The notes: a model not told the origin generated them from the letters alone. Numbered from the stretch's first letter, positions 51,222 to 60,796 are shown. The stretch is 64,000 nucleotides of DNA from Pseudalkalibacillus salsuginis (GCF_021646685.1 NZ_JAKJHW010000011.1:1-64000); one strand, 5' to 3'. Numbers and translations are program-made.

Positions 51222-52446
51222 ATGGAACGAAGAAAAAATCATTCAAATACTCCGTGATTTTCCTGCTATTGAGGACCGGCAAAAAAAAGAAGAGTTGTTT
51301 GCGAAGATTGAAAAGCGAATTGATTCAAAAAAAACGAAACGGAAGCCTTTCCGCATCATGCCGATGCTTGCTGCAGCCTGTGTCCTGATCATAGCTGCCA
51401 TCATTTCACCGGTTGTCCTCCAAGAAACAGTGCTCAAGAAACCGGGAAGCGAAACGGGACAAAAATCATCAGGTTCCCCATCAGAGCCAGGAAATGAGCC
51501 TACGGAAATACAAAAAATCCCCGAAGAACCTATACCACCAGCTTCTGGATCAGAAGGGACATCGCTCAAAGCAGAACCATCTGCAGAAAGTGAGATTGAA
51601 CCAAAAGCTTATGAAAGCCATAATGTCACCTATCATTCAGGGGTGGTGGAAGTACCACAAGACAAGCAGGTGGTCACTGTCTATTATACGGATTCCCGGG
51701 CAGAAGGCGTAGTGCCAGTCAGTTATTTGGCGGATAAGGAATTGCCAAAAATCGAGGCGCTACAACAGGCGTTCCAAATGATCAACCCGGATAAATTAGG
51801 TGTTCTGGAAACGGTATTCCATGAGGGTGATAAGGTCAAAGTTTCAGATGATCTGGAAAAGAAAACGCTGATCGTAGATATCAAACCGGGAGTGATCCAG
51901 GGGGGGACGGGTGAGCGTATGTTTATGGATACTGTGAACTACACCGCCTTTAACCTCGGATATGAGAAAATCGTTTTTAAAACGAGCGGGGAGCCAGGTT
52001 ATGACTTCCCTCATATCGGACCACAGGATATGGTGGAGATTGAATCACCAAAAGGCGTCAGCACTTTATTGACAGATAACGGTACACTTCTTCTTGTAGA
52101 AGGTACCAGAGCGGACGAGTCAATAGATGGATCATCATTGGAGGAAAACATCAGGACAATAAAAATCGATACAAGCAGGTTGGGGCATGAAGAGGCCATC
52201 CAACCTAGCGTCTTCATTAAAGAGGTAAATAAAAATGAAAAGACTGTATCAGTTGAGCTTGTTGAAGGATCAAGGCTTGAAAACAACATGATGTACATCG
52301 CAATGATTGAAGCCATGTTGTTGACATCAGGCCAGTTTGGCTTCGAATATGTGCAAATTCTCGGTTCGGATACAAAAGAAGTTGGGCCCTATAACCTGGC
52401 GGAACCGATTCCTGTTCTGAAAGCACCGAATGTGATTTCAAAATAA
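51208..52446 (+). CDS. rsiX: Anti-sigma factor, RsiX-like
   Basis: The 412-residue protein has a cytoplasmic N-terminus (SKWNEEKIIQILRDFPAIED), one membrane helix (IMPMLAAACVLIIAAIISPV) and a large extracytoplasmic part. A Ser/Pro/Glu-rich linker is followed by two regions with a GerMN-like look (VVTVYYTDSRAEGVVPVSYL; ALQQAFQMINPD). This is the RsiX architecture, which holds SigX at the membrane. I chose ATG 51208 (AGGAGG upstream), which overlaps sigX by 14 bp. Confidence 0.82.
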   Translation: MGQSKWNEEKIIQILRDFPAIEDRQKKEELFAKIEKRIDSKKTKRKPFRIMPMLAAACVLIIAAIISPVVLQETVLKKPGSETGQKSSGSPSEPGNEPTEIQKIPEEPIPPASGSEGTSLKAEPSAESEIEPKAYESHNVTYHSGVVEVPQDKQVVTVYYTDSRAEGVVPVSYLADKELPKIEALQQAFQMINPDKLGVLETVFHEGDKVKVSDDLEKKTLIVDIKPGVIQGGTGERMFMDTVNYTAFNLGYEKIVFKTSGEPGYDFPHIGPQDMVEIESPKGVSTLLTDNGTLLLVEGTRADESIDGSSLEENIRTIKIDTSRLGHEEAIQPSVFIKEVNKNEKTVSVELVEGSRLENNMMYIAMIEAMLLTSGQFGFEYVQILGSDTKEVGPYNLAEPIPVLKAPNVISK

Positions 52447-52448
52447 AA

Positions 52449-52476
52449 GACAGCTGTCATCGGGCAGCTGTTTTTG
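52449..52476 (+). terminator. sigX-rsiX terminator
   Basis: ACAGCTG pairs with CAGCTGT, then TTTTT, immediately after the rsiX stop. Confidence 0.7.
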
Positions 52477-52518
52477 TATAAGGATAAGAAAGTATAAAAT
52501 TTTGGTTGCGGTGAAGAA

Positions 52519-52692
52519 ATGCCTTGCTCCACCGTACGACCACTTGGATCAGTTCAGTCCTCCTGAGACGGTCGACACATTGGCTGAGATCGAAGGGTTT
52601 ACCCACGCAGAACCGAACTTTGTTTGGTTCGAGCCTCCTCGTCGGACTTCCAGTGACCTTCGTGGCATGTCAGGGCGTTATCACTTTTCTTT
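52519..52692 (+). repeat. Intergenic repeat B, copy 5
   Basis: Runs from ATGCCTTGCTCCACC to GGGCGTTATCACTTTTC. It shares the central CACGCAGAACCGAACTTTG and CCTCGTCGGACTTCCAGTGA parts with the other copies, but its ends are diverged. AAGAAAGTATAAAATTTTGG precedes it. Confidence 0.85.
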
Positions 52693-52770
52693 AAGAGTAG
52701 ATAAACCGTGGGATTGGGCAATGATACGGGATATGAGCGATGTTCCCATCCAGGTAGATCCAACGCAAAA

Positions 52771-52804
52771 AGAAAGAGGCTGAATATATGGCTCAGCCTC
52801 TTTT
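52771..52804 (-). terminator. motAB terminator
   Basis: AGAGGCTGA (52775-52783) pairs with TCAGCCTCT (52793-52801), with a T-rich tail on the minus strand. It is directly downstream of motB. Confidence 0.78.
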
Positions 52805-52805
52805 A

Positions 52806-53561
52806 CTAGTCAAACGGTAAGATTTTCACCTCAACTCTTCGGTTCTTTGCTCGTCCTTCACTGGTGTCATTTGAGGCTACAGGTTGGAATTCTCCATACC
52901 CAGTTTGACTTAATTTGGTCGGATCAAGTTTTTCATTTCGAAGCAATAATTGCATGAAATTGATGGACCGGTGCGCACTTAACTCCCAATTTGAGCTGAA
53001 TTGGTTATTTTTGATAGGAACATTATCTGTATGCCCAGCTATGACGATCTGCCTTGGTGGATCTGTAACGAGCAGCTGCGAGATCTCTCTTGCCAGGCCG
53101 ATAGCATCTTCTTTAATGTATGCACTTCCTGAATCGAATAATGCATTATCCAGTATCGTTATGATCAATCCACTCTCTGTAAGGGTCGTTTTCAAGCTTT
53201 TATTCAAGCCATTATCATTGATATATCCATCAATTTTCTTTTTAATTTCCTGAAGCTGCAGCTGATCAAGAGCACCGTTTTCTTCTTCACGGTCATCTGT
53301 CGGAATGATCGCATTTTCGCTTGTTGGAATCGATGTCTGTTCAACAATACTTACAGGACTCGTATAATCCAGGGGACCTGTTCCTCCGTTCAGTGCAGAC
53401 TTAAAGGAATTCGCCATATTTTCAAATTTTGCTGCATCGACGGTGCTTACCGCAAAAAGGACAATGAACAAGGCCAGCAGCAAAGTCAGCATATCTGCAT
53501 AGGGAATGAGCCATGTTTCATCAATGTGCTCTTCTTTTTTCTTTTGGCGGGTTTTAAGCAT
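52806..53561 (-). CDS. motB: Flagellar stator protein MotB
   Basis: The 251-residue protein has a short basic N-terminus. One membrane helix follows, containing the proton/sodium-binding Asp (ETWLIPYADMLTLLLALFIV), and then a linker. The OmpA-like peptidoglycan-binding domain reads IVIAGHTDNVPI, SSNWELSAHRSINFMQLLL and GYGEFQPVASNDTSEGRAKN, and ends RRVEVKILP. With MotA it forms the stator of the flagellar motor. I chose ATG 53561 (AAGGAG upstream); it overlaps the motA stop by 8 bp. Confidence 0.93.
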   Translation of the reverse strand: MLKTRQKKKEEHIDETWLIPYADMLTLLLALFIVLFAVSTVDAAKFENMANSFKSALNGGTGPLDYTSPVSIVEQTSIPTSENAIIPTDDREEENGALDQLQLQEIKKKIDGYINDNGLNKSLKTTLTESGLIITILDNALFDSGSAYIKEDAIGLAREISQLLVTDPPRQIVIAGHTDNVPIKNNQFSSNWELSAHRSINFMQLLLRNEKLDPTKLSQTGYGEFQPVASNDTSEGRAKNRRVEVKILPFD

Positions 53562-54354
53562 TAAGTCCTTCTCCTTCCCGTACAACAGGAGCTTCTTGAT
53601 TACGTTGCTTCGCAGGGACATAGATCTTCAACTTTTCTTCTATGACACGGGGAGAAGCACCATCCTGAATTGATAGAATCCCCTCAACCATGACCTGCTT
53701 TACCATTACTTCTTGCTTGGACTTACGTTTCAGCTTGTTCGCAAATGGATGCCATAACACGTATCCGGTGAAAATACCGAATAAAGTTGCAATGAATGCT
53801 GCAGCAATGGCATGACCTAGTGCTTCGATATCCTGAAGATTCCCTAATGCGGCAATTAATCCGACAACAGCACCCAATACTCCTAGGGTAGGAGCGTAGG
53901 TACCAGCCTGTGTAAAGATAGCAGCTGAACTTTCATGGCGTTCTTCCATTGCCGCAAGATCTTCAACCATGACATCACGGATGAATTCGGGTGTCTGTCC
54001 GTCAATCACCATCTTCATTCCATTCTTTAAAAATGGATCATCAATGTCATCAGCATGTGCTTCCAGTGCAAGCAGTCCTTCTTTTCTTGCAATAGTCGCC
54101 CACTCTGCAAAAATCGGCACTAATTCTTCTACTGTCGTCATTTTTTTATCTGTAAACAAAATCTTCAAGAGCTCAGGGAATTTTTTGATTTCGTTCAAAG
54201 GAAAGGCAATCAATATGGAAGCTGCTGTTCCCGCAAAAATAATCAAGAGTGCAGCAGGGTTGAACAGCGCAACAGGGTTCACCCCTTTTAAAACCATACC
54301 CACGCCGATTGCAACGACTCCAAGAATGATTCCGATCACTGAAGCTTTATCCAT
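53554..54354 (-). CDS. motA: Flagellar stator protein MotA
   Basis: The 266-residue protein has four membrane helices: near residues 5-22 and 30-50, and the pair ending APTLGVLGAVVGLIAALGNL and AIAAAFIATLFGIFTGYVLW. A cytoplasmic loop holds the charged residues that contact FliG (ARKEGLLALEAHADDIDDPF). It is first in the motA-motB operon on the minus strand. Its reading frame and length are normal. Confidence 0.93.
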   Translation of the reverse strand: MDKASVIGIILGVVAIGVGMVLKGVNPVALFNPAALLIIFAGTAASILIAFPLNEIKKFPELLKILFTDKKMTTVEELVPIFAEWATIARKEGLLALEAHADDIDDPFLKNGMKMVIDGQTPEFIRDVMVEDLAAMEERHESSAAIFTQAGTYAPTLGVLGAVVGLIAALGNLQDIEALGHAIAAAFIATLFGIFTGYVLWHPFANKLKRKSKQEVMVKQVMVEGILSIQDGASPRVIEEKLKIYVPAKQRNQEAPVVREGEGLNA

Positions 54355-54612
54355 AAGAAGCTCATCCTCACTTTAAATTTCTACTCTAATTCGCCCGATT
54401 GTCTATGTGTAAAAACGTATATTGTTATGTCTAATATCGTCAGCTTTCCTCTATTTGTTTATAGGAATTTGGAATCAATGGAAGGATAAACGGAAAAATC
54501 GACCTTATACATGTATGAGTAGAAGATGGACATTAGGGGACACACTAACAGACAAATAGTTAAAAAGGTCTCCATCACCTTGATAGATGGCCTGATCAAA
54601 GGAGGTCCCAAA

Positions 54613-55962
54613 ATGGAAGATAAACATGTTTTAAAAGAGCTGACAGATACGGTTAAACCTGAGATGCCGGCAAAAGAGGTAAGGGACGGTAAGGAGATTA
54701 CGAATCCTTACCTTATTGTCCAGCAATTAATCGAGCGGGCATGTCAAACGCTGGAACTGCAAGAGGGTGTATTTGATATTTTGAAAAAGCCGAAACGGAT
54801 CATGAAGGTTTCAATCCCAGTCCGTCGTGATAATGGTGATGTTGTCAATTATACGGGTATGCGTGCGCAACATACTGATATCCTCGGGCCGACGAAGGGA
54901 GGGGTCCGCTTTCATCCGAACGTGAATGAAGACGAGGTCATAGCATTATCGATGTGGATGTCTTTGAAAGCGGCGATTGTCGGTATTCCGTTCGGGGGTG
55001 GAAAAGGCGGTATCATAGTCAATCCGGAAGAGATGTCTGAACGCGAAATCGAAGAGTTGAGCAGAGGGTTTATCCGTGAGCTTGAACCGATCATGGGCCC
55101 AGAAAGGGACATTCCTGCTCCCGATGTTAACACTAGCCCACAAATCATGGGATGGATGCTGGACGAGTTTGATCGACTCAGAGGTCGCAATGTTCCCGGG
55201 TTCATCACAGGGAAACCATTGATCATCGGTGGTTCAGAAGGTCGGATTGAGGCGACAGGCCGGGGTGTGGTCATGACCATACAGGAAGCCGCGAAACGTC
55301 TTGACCTTGAGCTCACTGGAATGAAGGCGGTCATTCAGGGGTTTGGAAATGTCGGTTCCATAACGGCAAAATATTTGCATGAAGCAGGAGTCAAGGTCAT
55401 TGCTGTCACTGATGCCAAAGGCGGAGCGATGGATGAGAATGGTTTGGACATCCAGGCATTGATCAGCTACATGACAGAACATAAGTCTGTAAAAGGGTTT
55501 TCTGACAGTAAGGATCTATCAAATGAGGAATTGTTCAGGCTAGACTGTGACATCCTTGTGCCTGCCGCATTAGAAAACCAGATTACGGGTGAAAACGCAG
55601 GGGATATAAAAGCGAAAATCGTTGCCGAAGCGGCGAACGGTCCGACAACGCCAGAAGGCACACGGATTTTAGAAGAAAAAGGCGTGTTCATCATCCCGGA
55701 CATCTTATGTAATTCAGGTGGTGTAACGGTCTCTTATTTTGAATGGGTACAGAATGCGATGCACTATGCATGGAAAGAAGACGAGGTTCTTGAAAAACTT
55801 GAAGACAAGATGACGACGGCTTTTAAAGTAGTATACGATATGAAAGAGGCTAAGCAGGTAAGGATGAGGGAAGCAGCATACTTGTTAGGTGTTGGACGTT
55901 TAGCTCAGGCTATGAAAGCAAGGGGTTGGATCAAGAATTGGGAAATGCCGATCGACTGTTGA
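54613..55962 (+). CDS. NAD-type glutamate dehydrogenase (RocG/GudB family)
   Basis: The 449-residue enzyme interconverts glutamate and 2-oxoglutarate plus ammonia. Motifs are GGVRFHPNVNEDEVIALSMW, the catalytic lysine segment GIPFGGGKGGI, PAPDVNTSPQIMGWMLDEF, the Rossmann motif IQGFGNVGS and AEAANGPTTPEG. It resembles RocG/GudB of Bacillus; which one cannot be decided. I chose ATG 54613 (GGAGG upstream). No terminator is obvious directly after it. It may link glutamate metabolism to arginine and cyanophycin turnover. Confidence 0.93.
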   Translation: MEDKHVLKELTDTVKPEMPAKEVRDGKEITNPYLIVQQLIERACQTLELQEGVFDILKKPKRIMKVSIPVRRDNGDVVNYTGMRAQHTDILGPTKGGVRFHPNVNEDEVIALSMWMSLKAAIVGIPFGGGKGGIIVNPEEMSEREIEELSRGFIRELEPIMGPERDIPAPDVNTSPQIMGWMLDEFDRLRGRNVPGFITGKPLIIGGSEGRIEATGRGVVMTIQEAAKRLDLELTGMKAVIQGFGNVGSITAKYLHEAGVKVIAVTDAKGGAMDENGLDIQALISYMTEHKSVKGFSDSKDLSNEELFRLDCDILVPAALENQITGENAGDIKAKIVAEAANGPTTPEGTRILEEKGVFIIPDILCNSGGVTVSYFEWVQNAMHYAWKEDEVLEKLEDKMTTAFKVVYDMKEAKQVRMREAAYLLGVGRLAQAMKARGWIKNWEMPIDC

Positions 55963-56216
55963 ACCATTCCTGACCCTAGTGCACCATGTGTAACCCGGAG
56001 GTAGCCCCTGGCTGGATGAATGATGATTTTGAAAAAATAAATGGATCTTAAAAACAGAATTCAAAATGTGATTCAAACAGAAGTTTTTTTCTTTGATCCA
56101 ACCGGTTCAGACAAAATTGCTTGTCCCGGATTTGACAAATGCCGGGAGGATTTAGACTATAGTCCGCTTACTTTATTCGACTTATTTTGTAGTCCTATCT
56201 ATGATCACGAAGGAGG
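55963..56216. other. Intergenic region between converging genes
   Basis: About 250 bp. A frame from ATG 56041 (MDLKNRIQNVIQTEVFFFDP) has no ribosome binding site and runs into the next gene's 3' end. I see no clear feature besides weak GTCCCGG/CCGGGA pairing near 56124-56145. Confidence 0.3.
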
Positions 56217-58073
56217 TCACTCATCGCTTTTATCTTTGCCAGCATATTCAGCGAACCTTAACAAGTCTCCGTAGATGAGGCCATCAGATAAATCCAGTTC
56301 CTTAAGCTTCTCCGTTGCTTTTGAACAAGCCTGGTTATTCACTTCTTTTCCGGTTTTGCGTTCATAACAGGTATCGGAAGTATAGACATACTTATCAGTT
56401 ACGACACTCCGATCTCGGAAAATGGTAAAGTCTTTATGATCAGGGGAAAAGAGATCTGTACCGAATTGGACCCCTTCATCCTCAATTCCAAGCAGATTCA
56501 AGATAGTCGGTTTTAAATCGATCTGGCCTGAAACATTTGAAATCGTTTTCCCCTCATGACCAGGAATGTGGATGATCAGGGGGACACGTTGCAATTGTAC
56601 ACTTTCATAAGGGGTGATCTCTTTACCTAAGATCTGGGCCATCGCGTTGTTATGCTGTTCGGATATACCATAATGATCTCCATAAATGATAATGACCGAG
56701 TCCTTGTATAAGCCTTCATTTTTCAATTGTTGAATGAAGTTTTTGATCGCCTCATCTGTATATCGGACGGTGACTGGATAACGGTCAACAATCGGATCAC
56801 CAGTGTCAAAAGCAGGGACCAACTGATCCTCTTCACTGAATTTGAATGGATGATGGTTGGTCAAGGTGATAAATTTAGCATAAAAAGGTTGTGGAACTTC
56901 CTTTAAATATTTCATCGATTGATTGAAGAAAGGCTCATCCTTCAACCCGTAATTGATTTTATTCGTTTCATTTATTTCATAATATTCTTCAGCAAAAAAC
57001 TTATCATAGCCTAATGACTGGTACATGTTATTCCTGTTCCAGAAGCTTTTGTTGTTTCCGTGAAAAACGGTACTATAATACCCCTTCTCTTTGATGATTT
57101 CAGGTATGGCATAATATTCATTCAAGGCGTGCGTTTGGAACACAGCACCTCTAGGCAATGGGTACAAAGCGTTATCGATGGTGAACTCGGAATCTGACGT
57201 TTTTCCCTGCCCAGTTTGGTGATAAAAGTTGTCAAAGTAATAACTCTCGTTAATGAAATCATTGAGGAATGGTGTAATCTCCTTACCGTTGATTTCTCTT
57301 CCGATCACAAACTGCTGGGTCGATTCCATTGAAATCAAAATGATGTTTTTCCCTTCAGCGATCCCGTAAAAATCCTCATTCGGTTCAGCAGACTTTTTCT
57401 TTGTATAATGATTGATCTCAACGATGTCGACATTGTCAGCCAAAACCTTTTGAGCTGAAGTCTTGGACTGCAGGACTAGATCGTATAGATGATAATTGTA
57501 TGTACCCAAATTCTTTACGAGCAGTTCCCTGTCAAAAGTACGTGTCAACAGTTCCGGTCGTTCAGACTCAGCAAGGCCTAGATTGACAGCCAGGAAAATA
57601 AGGGCTGTAAGTAAAATCTTATACAGCCTTTTCTTCGAATAGACCGCTGGTTTAAGCTGTCCCCGTTGTGCTAGGAAATACAGGAAAATGAGGTCAGCAA
57701 AAAAGACGACGTCATACCAATACGTTTGGGCGATGACACTATTTCCGATATCACCGACGTTATTTGTCTGGAATAAGACAGGAACCGTAATGAAATCATT
57801 GAAAAACCGATAATACAGCGTGTCAGCATAAAGGATGATGGTGAAACTGACAGAAATGATCCAGATCATCCGGTTTCGAAGCCGGACTGGAAAAAGAAAA
57901 ATAAGTGCTAATGAAAACAAGACGGAACTAAGAGGATTGATGAAGAGGATCAATTCCTGCATCCAATTGCTCGTCTCTAAATTAAAGCAAACTTTATATA
58001 CAAAATAGGTTTTGAGCCATAACAGAATAGCTGTTATGACAAGGCTATCGTAACTTTTGACTCGCTCTTTCAT
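56217..58073 (-). CDS. LTA synthase family sulfatase
   Basis: The 618-residue protein has five N-terminal membrane helices. The extracellular alkaline-phosphatase/sulfatase domain opens NIILISMESTQQFVIGREI. The catalytic Thr segment is HQTGQGKTSDSEF, and later parts are VFHGNNKSFWNRNNMYQSLG, FIQQLKNEGLYKDSVIIIYG and DHYGISEQHNNA. LtaS-type enzymes polymerise glycerol phosphate from phosphatidylglycerol onto a lipid anchor to make lipoteichoic acid. It is one of probably several paralogues (compare LtaS, YqgS, YfnI, YvgJ). AGGAGG precedes ATG. It is monocistronic. Confidence 0.9.
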   Translation of the reverse strand: MKERVKSYDSLVITAILLWLKTYFVYKVCFNLETSNWMQELILFINPLSSVLFSLALIFLFPVRLRNRMIWIISVSFTIILYADTLYYRFFNDFITVPVLFQTNNVGDIGNSVIAQTYWYDVVFFADLIFLYFLAQRGQLKPAVYSKKRLYKILLTALIFLAVNLGLAESERPELLTRTFDRELLVKNLGTYNYHLYDLVLQSKTSAQKVLADNVDIVEINHYTKKKSAEPNEDFYGIAEGKNIILISMESTQQFVIGREINGKEITPFLNDFINESYYFDNFYHQTGQGKTSDSEFTIDNALYPLPRGAVFQTHALNEYYAIPEIIKEKGYYSTVFHGNNKSFWNRNNMYQSLGYDKFFAEEYYEINETNKINYGLKDEPFFNQSMKYLKEVPQPFYAKFITLTNHHPFKFSEEDQLVPAFDTGDPIVDRYPVTVRYTDEAIKNFIQQLKNEGLYKDSVIIIYGDHYGISEQHNNAMAQILGKEITPYESVQLQRVPLIIHIPGHEGKTISNVSGQIDLKPTILNLLGIEDEGVQFGTDLFSPDHKDFTIFRDRSVVTDKYVYTSDTCYERKTGKEVNNQACSKATEKLKELDLSDGLIYGDLLRFAEYAGKDKSDE

Positions 58074-58255
58074 ACACGCAACCTCCTAGTTGACACAAGC
58101 GCACACTGTAAATATGACCTATTTTATAGACGAGCGGACGTAGATAAAGTTCCGTGTTTATCCGCGGAATTTATATGATAGACCTCTATAATAACAAATT
58201 TTGTTAATTCGTTGAACTATAAAGATTTCTTGCAAAGACTCTTCCTCAATTACTA

Positions 58256-58284
58256 TTGCCAATTCCAGATAACATGACTATAAT
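58256..58284 (+). promoter_or_regulatory. Promoter of the argS leader
   Basis: TTGCCA (58256-58261), a 17-bp spacer and TATAAT (58279-58284). It lies just before the T-box leader. Confidence 0.72.
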
Positions 58285-58289
58285 AAGAA

Positions 58290-58533
58290 AAAATTAACAA
58301 TGAACTTTGGTGAAGAGGAAAGTAAATATCAGGTGATCATAAAGCGAGCTGGAGTCGGTGGAAGTCCAGTATAGCCTGTTTTTGAAACGCACCTCGGAAA
58401 AGCTTTTTTGAAATGGAGTAGGAAAAGCCGTTACCCAGCGTTAAAGGGTCAAGTTGGTTCTAGATTATATGAACAAGCAGAGTGGTACCGCGGGATATTC
58501 TCGTCTCTCATTTATTGAGAGGCGTTTTTTTAA
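58290..58533 (+). promoter_or_regulatory. T-box riboswitch of argS
   Basis: The leader has the T-box sequence AGTGGTACCGCGG (58481-58493). A terminator hairpin CGTCTCTCA/TGAGAGGCG follows with a long T run (58503-58533). The 3' side of Stem I reads GAAACGCACCTCGG; the likely specifier codon is CGC (58388-58390), for arginine. Uncharged tRNA-Arg would favour the antiterminator and allow argS expression. Confidence 0.85.
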
Positions 58534-58650
58534 TACGTTAAGAAAGTGTAACTTTTCAGCGATGTAGCTACGATGTAGCAGAAAAGTTTACGAACGAAGT
58601 TAGTGCAGTTAAGGCTCAGCCTTCGCCAAGTTTTGGCTTGATCAAGTGTA
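58534..58650 (+). repeat. Intergenic repeat (AAGAAAGTATAAAA family), copy 2
   Basis: Wording such as TTAAGAAAGTGTAAC, AAGTTAGTGCAGTTAAGGCT and CAGCCTTCGCCAAGTTTTGG follows that of 6988-7105, with diverged parts. It lies between the T-box terminator and the argS ribosome binding site. Confidence 0.5.
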
Positions 58651-58684
58651 CTACCAACATTAATTTATAAAGGAGTGACAGGTC

Positions 58685-60373
58685 ATGACGATTCAAAAAT
58701 ACACAGCACAACATTTAGAGCAGATGATCGATGTACCGGTGGATAAGATTGCTGAAGCGCTTGAAGTTCCTCCTGATCGATCATTAGGAGACCTTGCCTT
58801 TCCGTGCTTTATTCTAGCAAAAAAATGGAAGACATCACCGGTTCAAATTGCCCAAACACTAGCTGGAAGATTGAAGGATTCAAAAAGCTTCGAACGAGTA
58901 GAGGCTGTTGGCCCGTATCTGAACCTATTTTTACCGAAACAAGAGCTTACAGAAGAAGTCATCACGGAGATTCTGCGAAAAGGGGAGTCATATGGAGATA
59001 AAACCGTGAATAAAGGCACGATTACCATTGACCTCTCATCGCCGAACATTGCCAAGCCGTTCTCCATGGGCCATTTGCGTTCTACAGTAATCGGAAATGC
59101 GATTGCAAACATTGCCTCCAAGAAAGGGTATCAGCCTATCCGTATCAACCATTTGGGAGATTGGGGAACACAATTCGGGAAACTCATGGTTGCCTACAAC
59201 AAATGGGGTGACGAAGCTGCTGTCAAGAAAAGTCCTATCAAGGAATTGAATACTCTCTATGTTAAATACCACGAAGAAGTGAAAGGTGATCCTGACCTTG
59301 ATGATGAAGGAAGACAATGGTTCAAGAAACTTGAAGATGGTGATGAAGAAGCTAGAAAGCTATGGACATGGTTCAGAGAAGAATCATTGAAAGAATTTCA
59401 AAAGATATATGATCTGCTCGACGTCCAATTCGATTCTATGCATGGGGAAGCTTTTTATAACGATAAAATGAAAACTGTAGTAGAAGAGCTTTGTGAGAGA
59501 AATCTTATGAAGGAATCAGAAGGCGCAATGGTAGTGGATCTTTCAGAATTCGACCTTCCCCCAGCTTTGATTCAAAAGAAGGACGGCGCCTCCCTTTATG
59601 CGACAAGAGACCTTGCTGCCGCCCAATATCGGAAGGCAACTTACCAATTCGCGAAATCCCTTTATGTTGTAGGGCATGAACAATCCTTACACTTCGAACA
59701 GGTGAAAAAGGTCCTATCAAAAATGGGGTATACTTGGGCAGATGACATGGAACATATTCCGTTTGGCATGATCCTTCAAGATGGCAAGAAGATGTCTACT
59801 CGTAAAGGGAAGACGGTACTGCTTGAAGAAGTCCTTAATCAAACGATCCAGCAGGCAAAAAAAAGCATCGAAAGCAAAAATCCCACTTTGGAAAACAAAG
59901 AAAAGATCGCTGAGATGGTCGGTGTTGGAGCAGTCATATTTAATGATTTGAAACAATCGAGATTGAATAGCGTCGAGTTCAATATCGAAAGCATGCTTCG
60001 ATTTGAAGGGGAAACCGGTCCTTATGTCCAGTACACCTATGCCCGAGCTTGTACCTTATTAGCGAAGGGAGACTGGGACGTTGAGAACTCAGCTTCCAAC
60101 GATGTCGATGAACCGTATTTGTGGGAGATCATTCTGACGCTGGAAAAATTCCCTGGTACAGTAGAAAGAGCTCTCCAAGAGTATGAACCGTCGATCCTAT
60201 CACGTTTTTTGATCGAGCTCTCACGTTACTTCAACCAGTATTATGGAAAGGTCCGAATCTTGGCCGGGACGGAAGAGGAGCAAATGGCACGACTCAATAT
60301 CGTAAAAGCTGTGACGATAGTGCTGGAGGAAGGACTGCGTCTACTCGGCATAAAAGCACCAGAGAAAATGTAA
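58685..60373 (+). CDS. argS: Arginyl-tRNA synthetase
   Basis: The 562-residue class I enzyme charges tRNA-Arg. It has an ArgRS N-terminal domain, the HIGH-like motif SPNIAKPFSMGHLRSTVIGN, KMSKS-like GKKMSTRKGKTV and a C-terminal anticodon-binding helical domain ending LLGIKAPEKM. The SPNIAKP-type signature is that of the lactobacillar/ArgS2 group rather than the B. subtilis-type enzyme, so a second ArgRS may exist elsewhere in the genome. GGAGTGA lies before ATG 58685. A T-box leader controls it. Confidence 0.95.
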   Translation: MTIQKYTAQHLEQMIDVPVDKIAEALEVPPDRSLGDLAFPCFILAKKWKTSPVQIAQTLAGRLKDSKSFERVEAVGPYLNLFLPKQELTEEVITEILRKGESYGDKTVNKGTITIDLSSPNIAKPFSMGHLRSTVIGNAIANIASKKGYQPIRINHLGDWGTQFGKLMVAYNKWGDEAAVKKSPIKELNTLYVKYHEEVKGDPDLDDEGRQWFKKLEDGDEEARKLWTWFREESLKEFQKIYDLLDVQFDSMHGEAFYNDKMKTVVEELCERNLMKESEGAMVVDLSEFDLPPALIQKKDGASLYATRDLAAAQYRKATYQFAKSLYVVGHEQSLHFEQVKKVLSKMGYTWADDMEHIPFGMILQDGKKMSTRKGKTVLLEEVLNQTIQQAKKSIESKNPTLENKEKIAEMVGVGAVIFNDLKQSRLNSVEFNIESMLRFEGETGPYVQYTYARACTLLAKGDWDVENSASNDVDEPYLWEIILTLEKFPGTVERALQEYEPSILSRFLIELSRYFNQYYGKVRILAGTEEEQMARLNIVKAVTIVLEEGLRLLGIKAPEKM

Positions 60374-60391
60374 GAAAGGGGCTTATTTTCA

Positions 60392-60796
60392 ATGAAAAGG
60401 AAGAAAGGACTCATCCACCATATTGAAATTTATGTCTCGGATCTGAATAAGACAATCGACTTTTGGGGGTGGCTGTTGCCAGAGCTCGGGTATTTCGAAT
60501 ATCAGAAATGGGATAAGGGACGGAGCTGGAAGCTTAGAGATTCATATATCGTTTTCGTACAAGCAGAAAAAAAGTATCTGGATGTACCGTTCCATCGCTG
60601 CCGGGTAGGTTTGAACCATCTTGCCTTCCATGCGGATTCAATGGATCAAGTGGATCATTTCACGGCCGAATTGAAGAAAAGAGGTGTAACCATTCTTTAC
60701 ACGGACCGCCATCCTTACGCGGGTGGATCTAAACATTATGCAGTGTATTTTGAAGATCCCGACCGGATTAAGGTGGAAATCGTTGCGCCGTTTTGA
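60392..60796 (+). CDS. VOC (glyoxalase/bleomycin resistance) family protein
   Basis: The 134-residue protein has one vicinal-oxygen-chelate domain: GLIHHIEIYVSDLNKTIDFW, LNHLAFHADSMDQVDHF, GVTILYTDRHPYAGGSKHYA and VYFEDPDRIKVEIVAP. Metal ligands (His and Glu at the usual positions) are present. The function is not determinable beyond metal-dependent small-molecule chemistry or binding. It lies 18 bp after argS and is probably on the same transcript, followed by a terminator. Confidence 0.86.
   Translation: MKRKKGLIHHIEIYVSDLNKTIDFWGWLLPELGYFEYQKWDKGRSWKLRDSYIVFVQAEKKYLDVPFHRCRVGLNHLAFHADSMDQVDHFTAELKKRGVTILYTDRHPYAGGSKHYAVYFEDPDRIKVEIVAPF

Noticed and set aside
52502-52783. A 93-codon frame across repeat B copy 5
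   Set aside because: It lies in a non-coding repeat and has no ribosome binding site; its residues follow the repeat sequence.
56041-56274. A 77-codon frame before the LtaS-like gene end
   Set aside because: No ribosome binding site, no recognised family, and it runs into the 3' end of the opposite gene.
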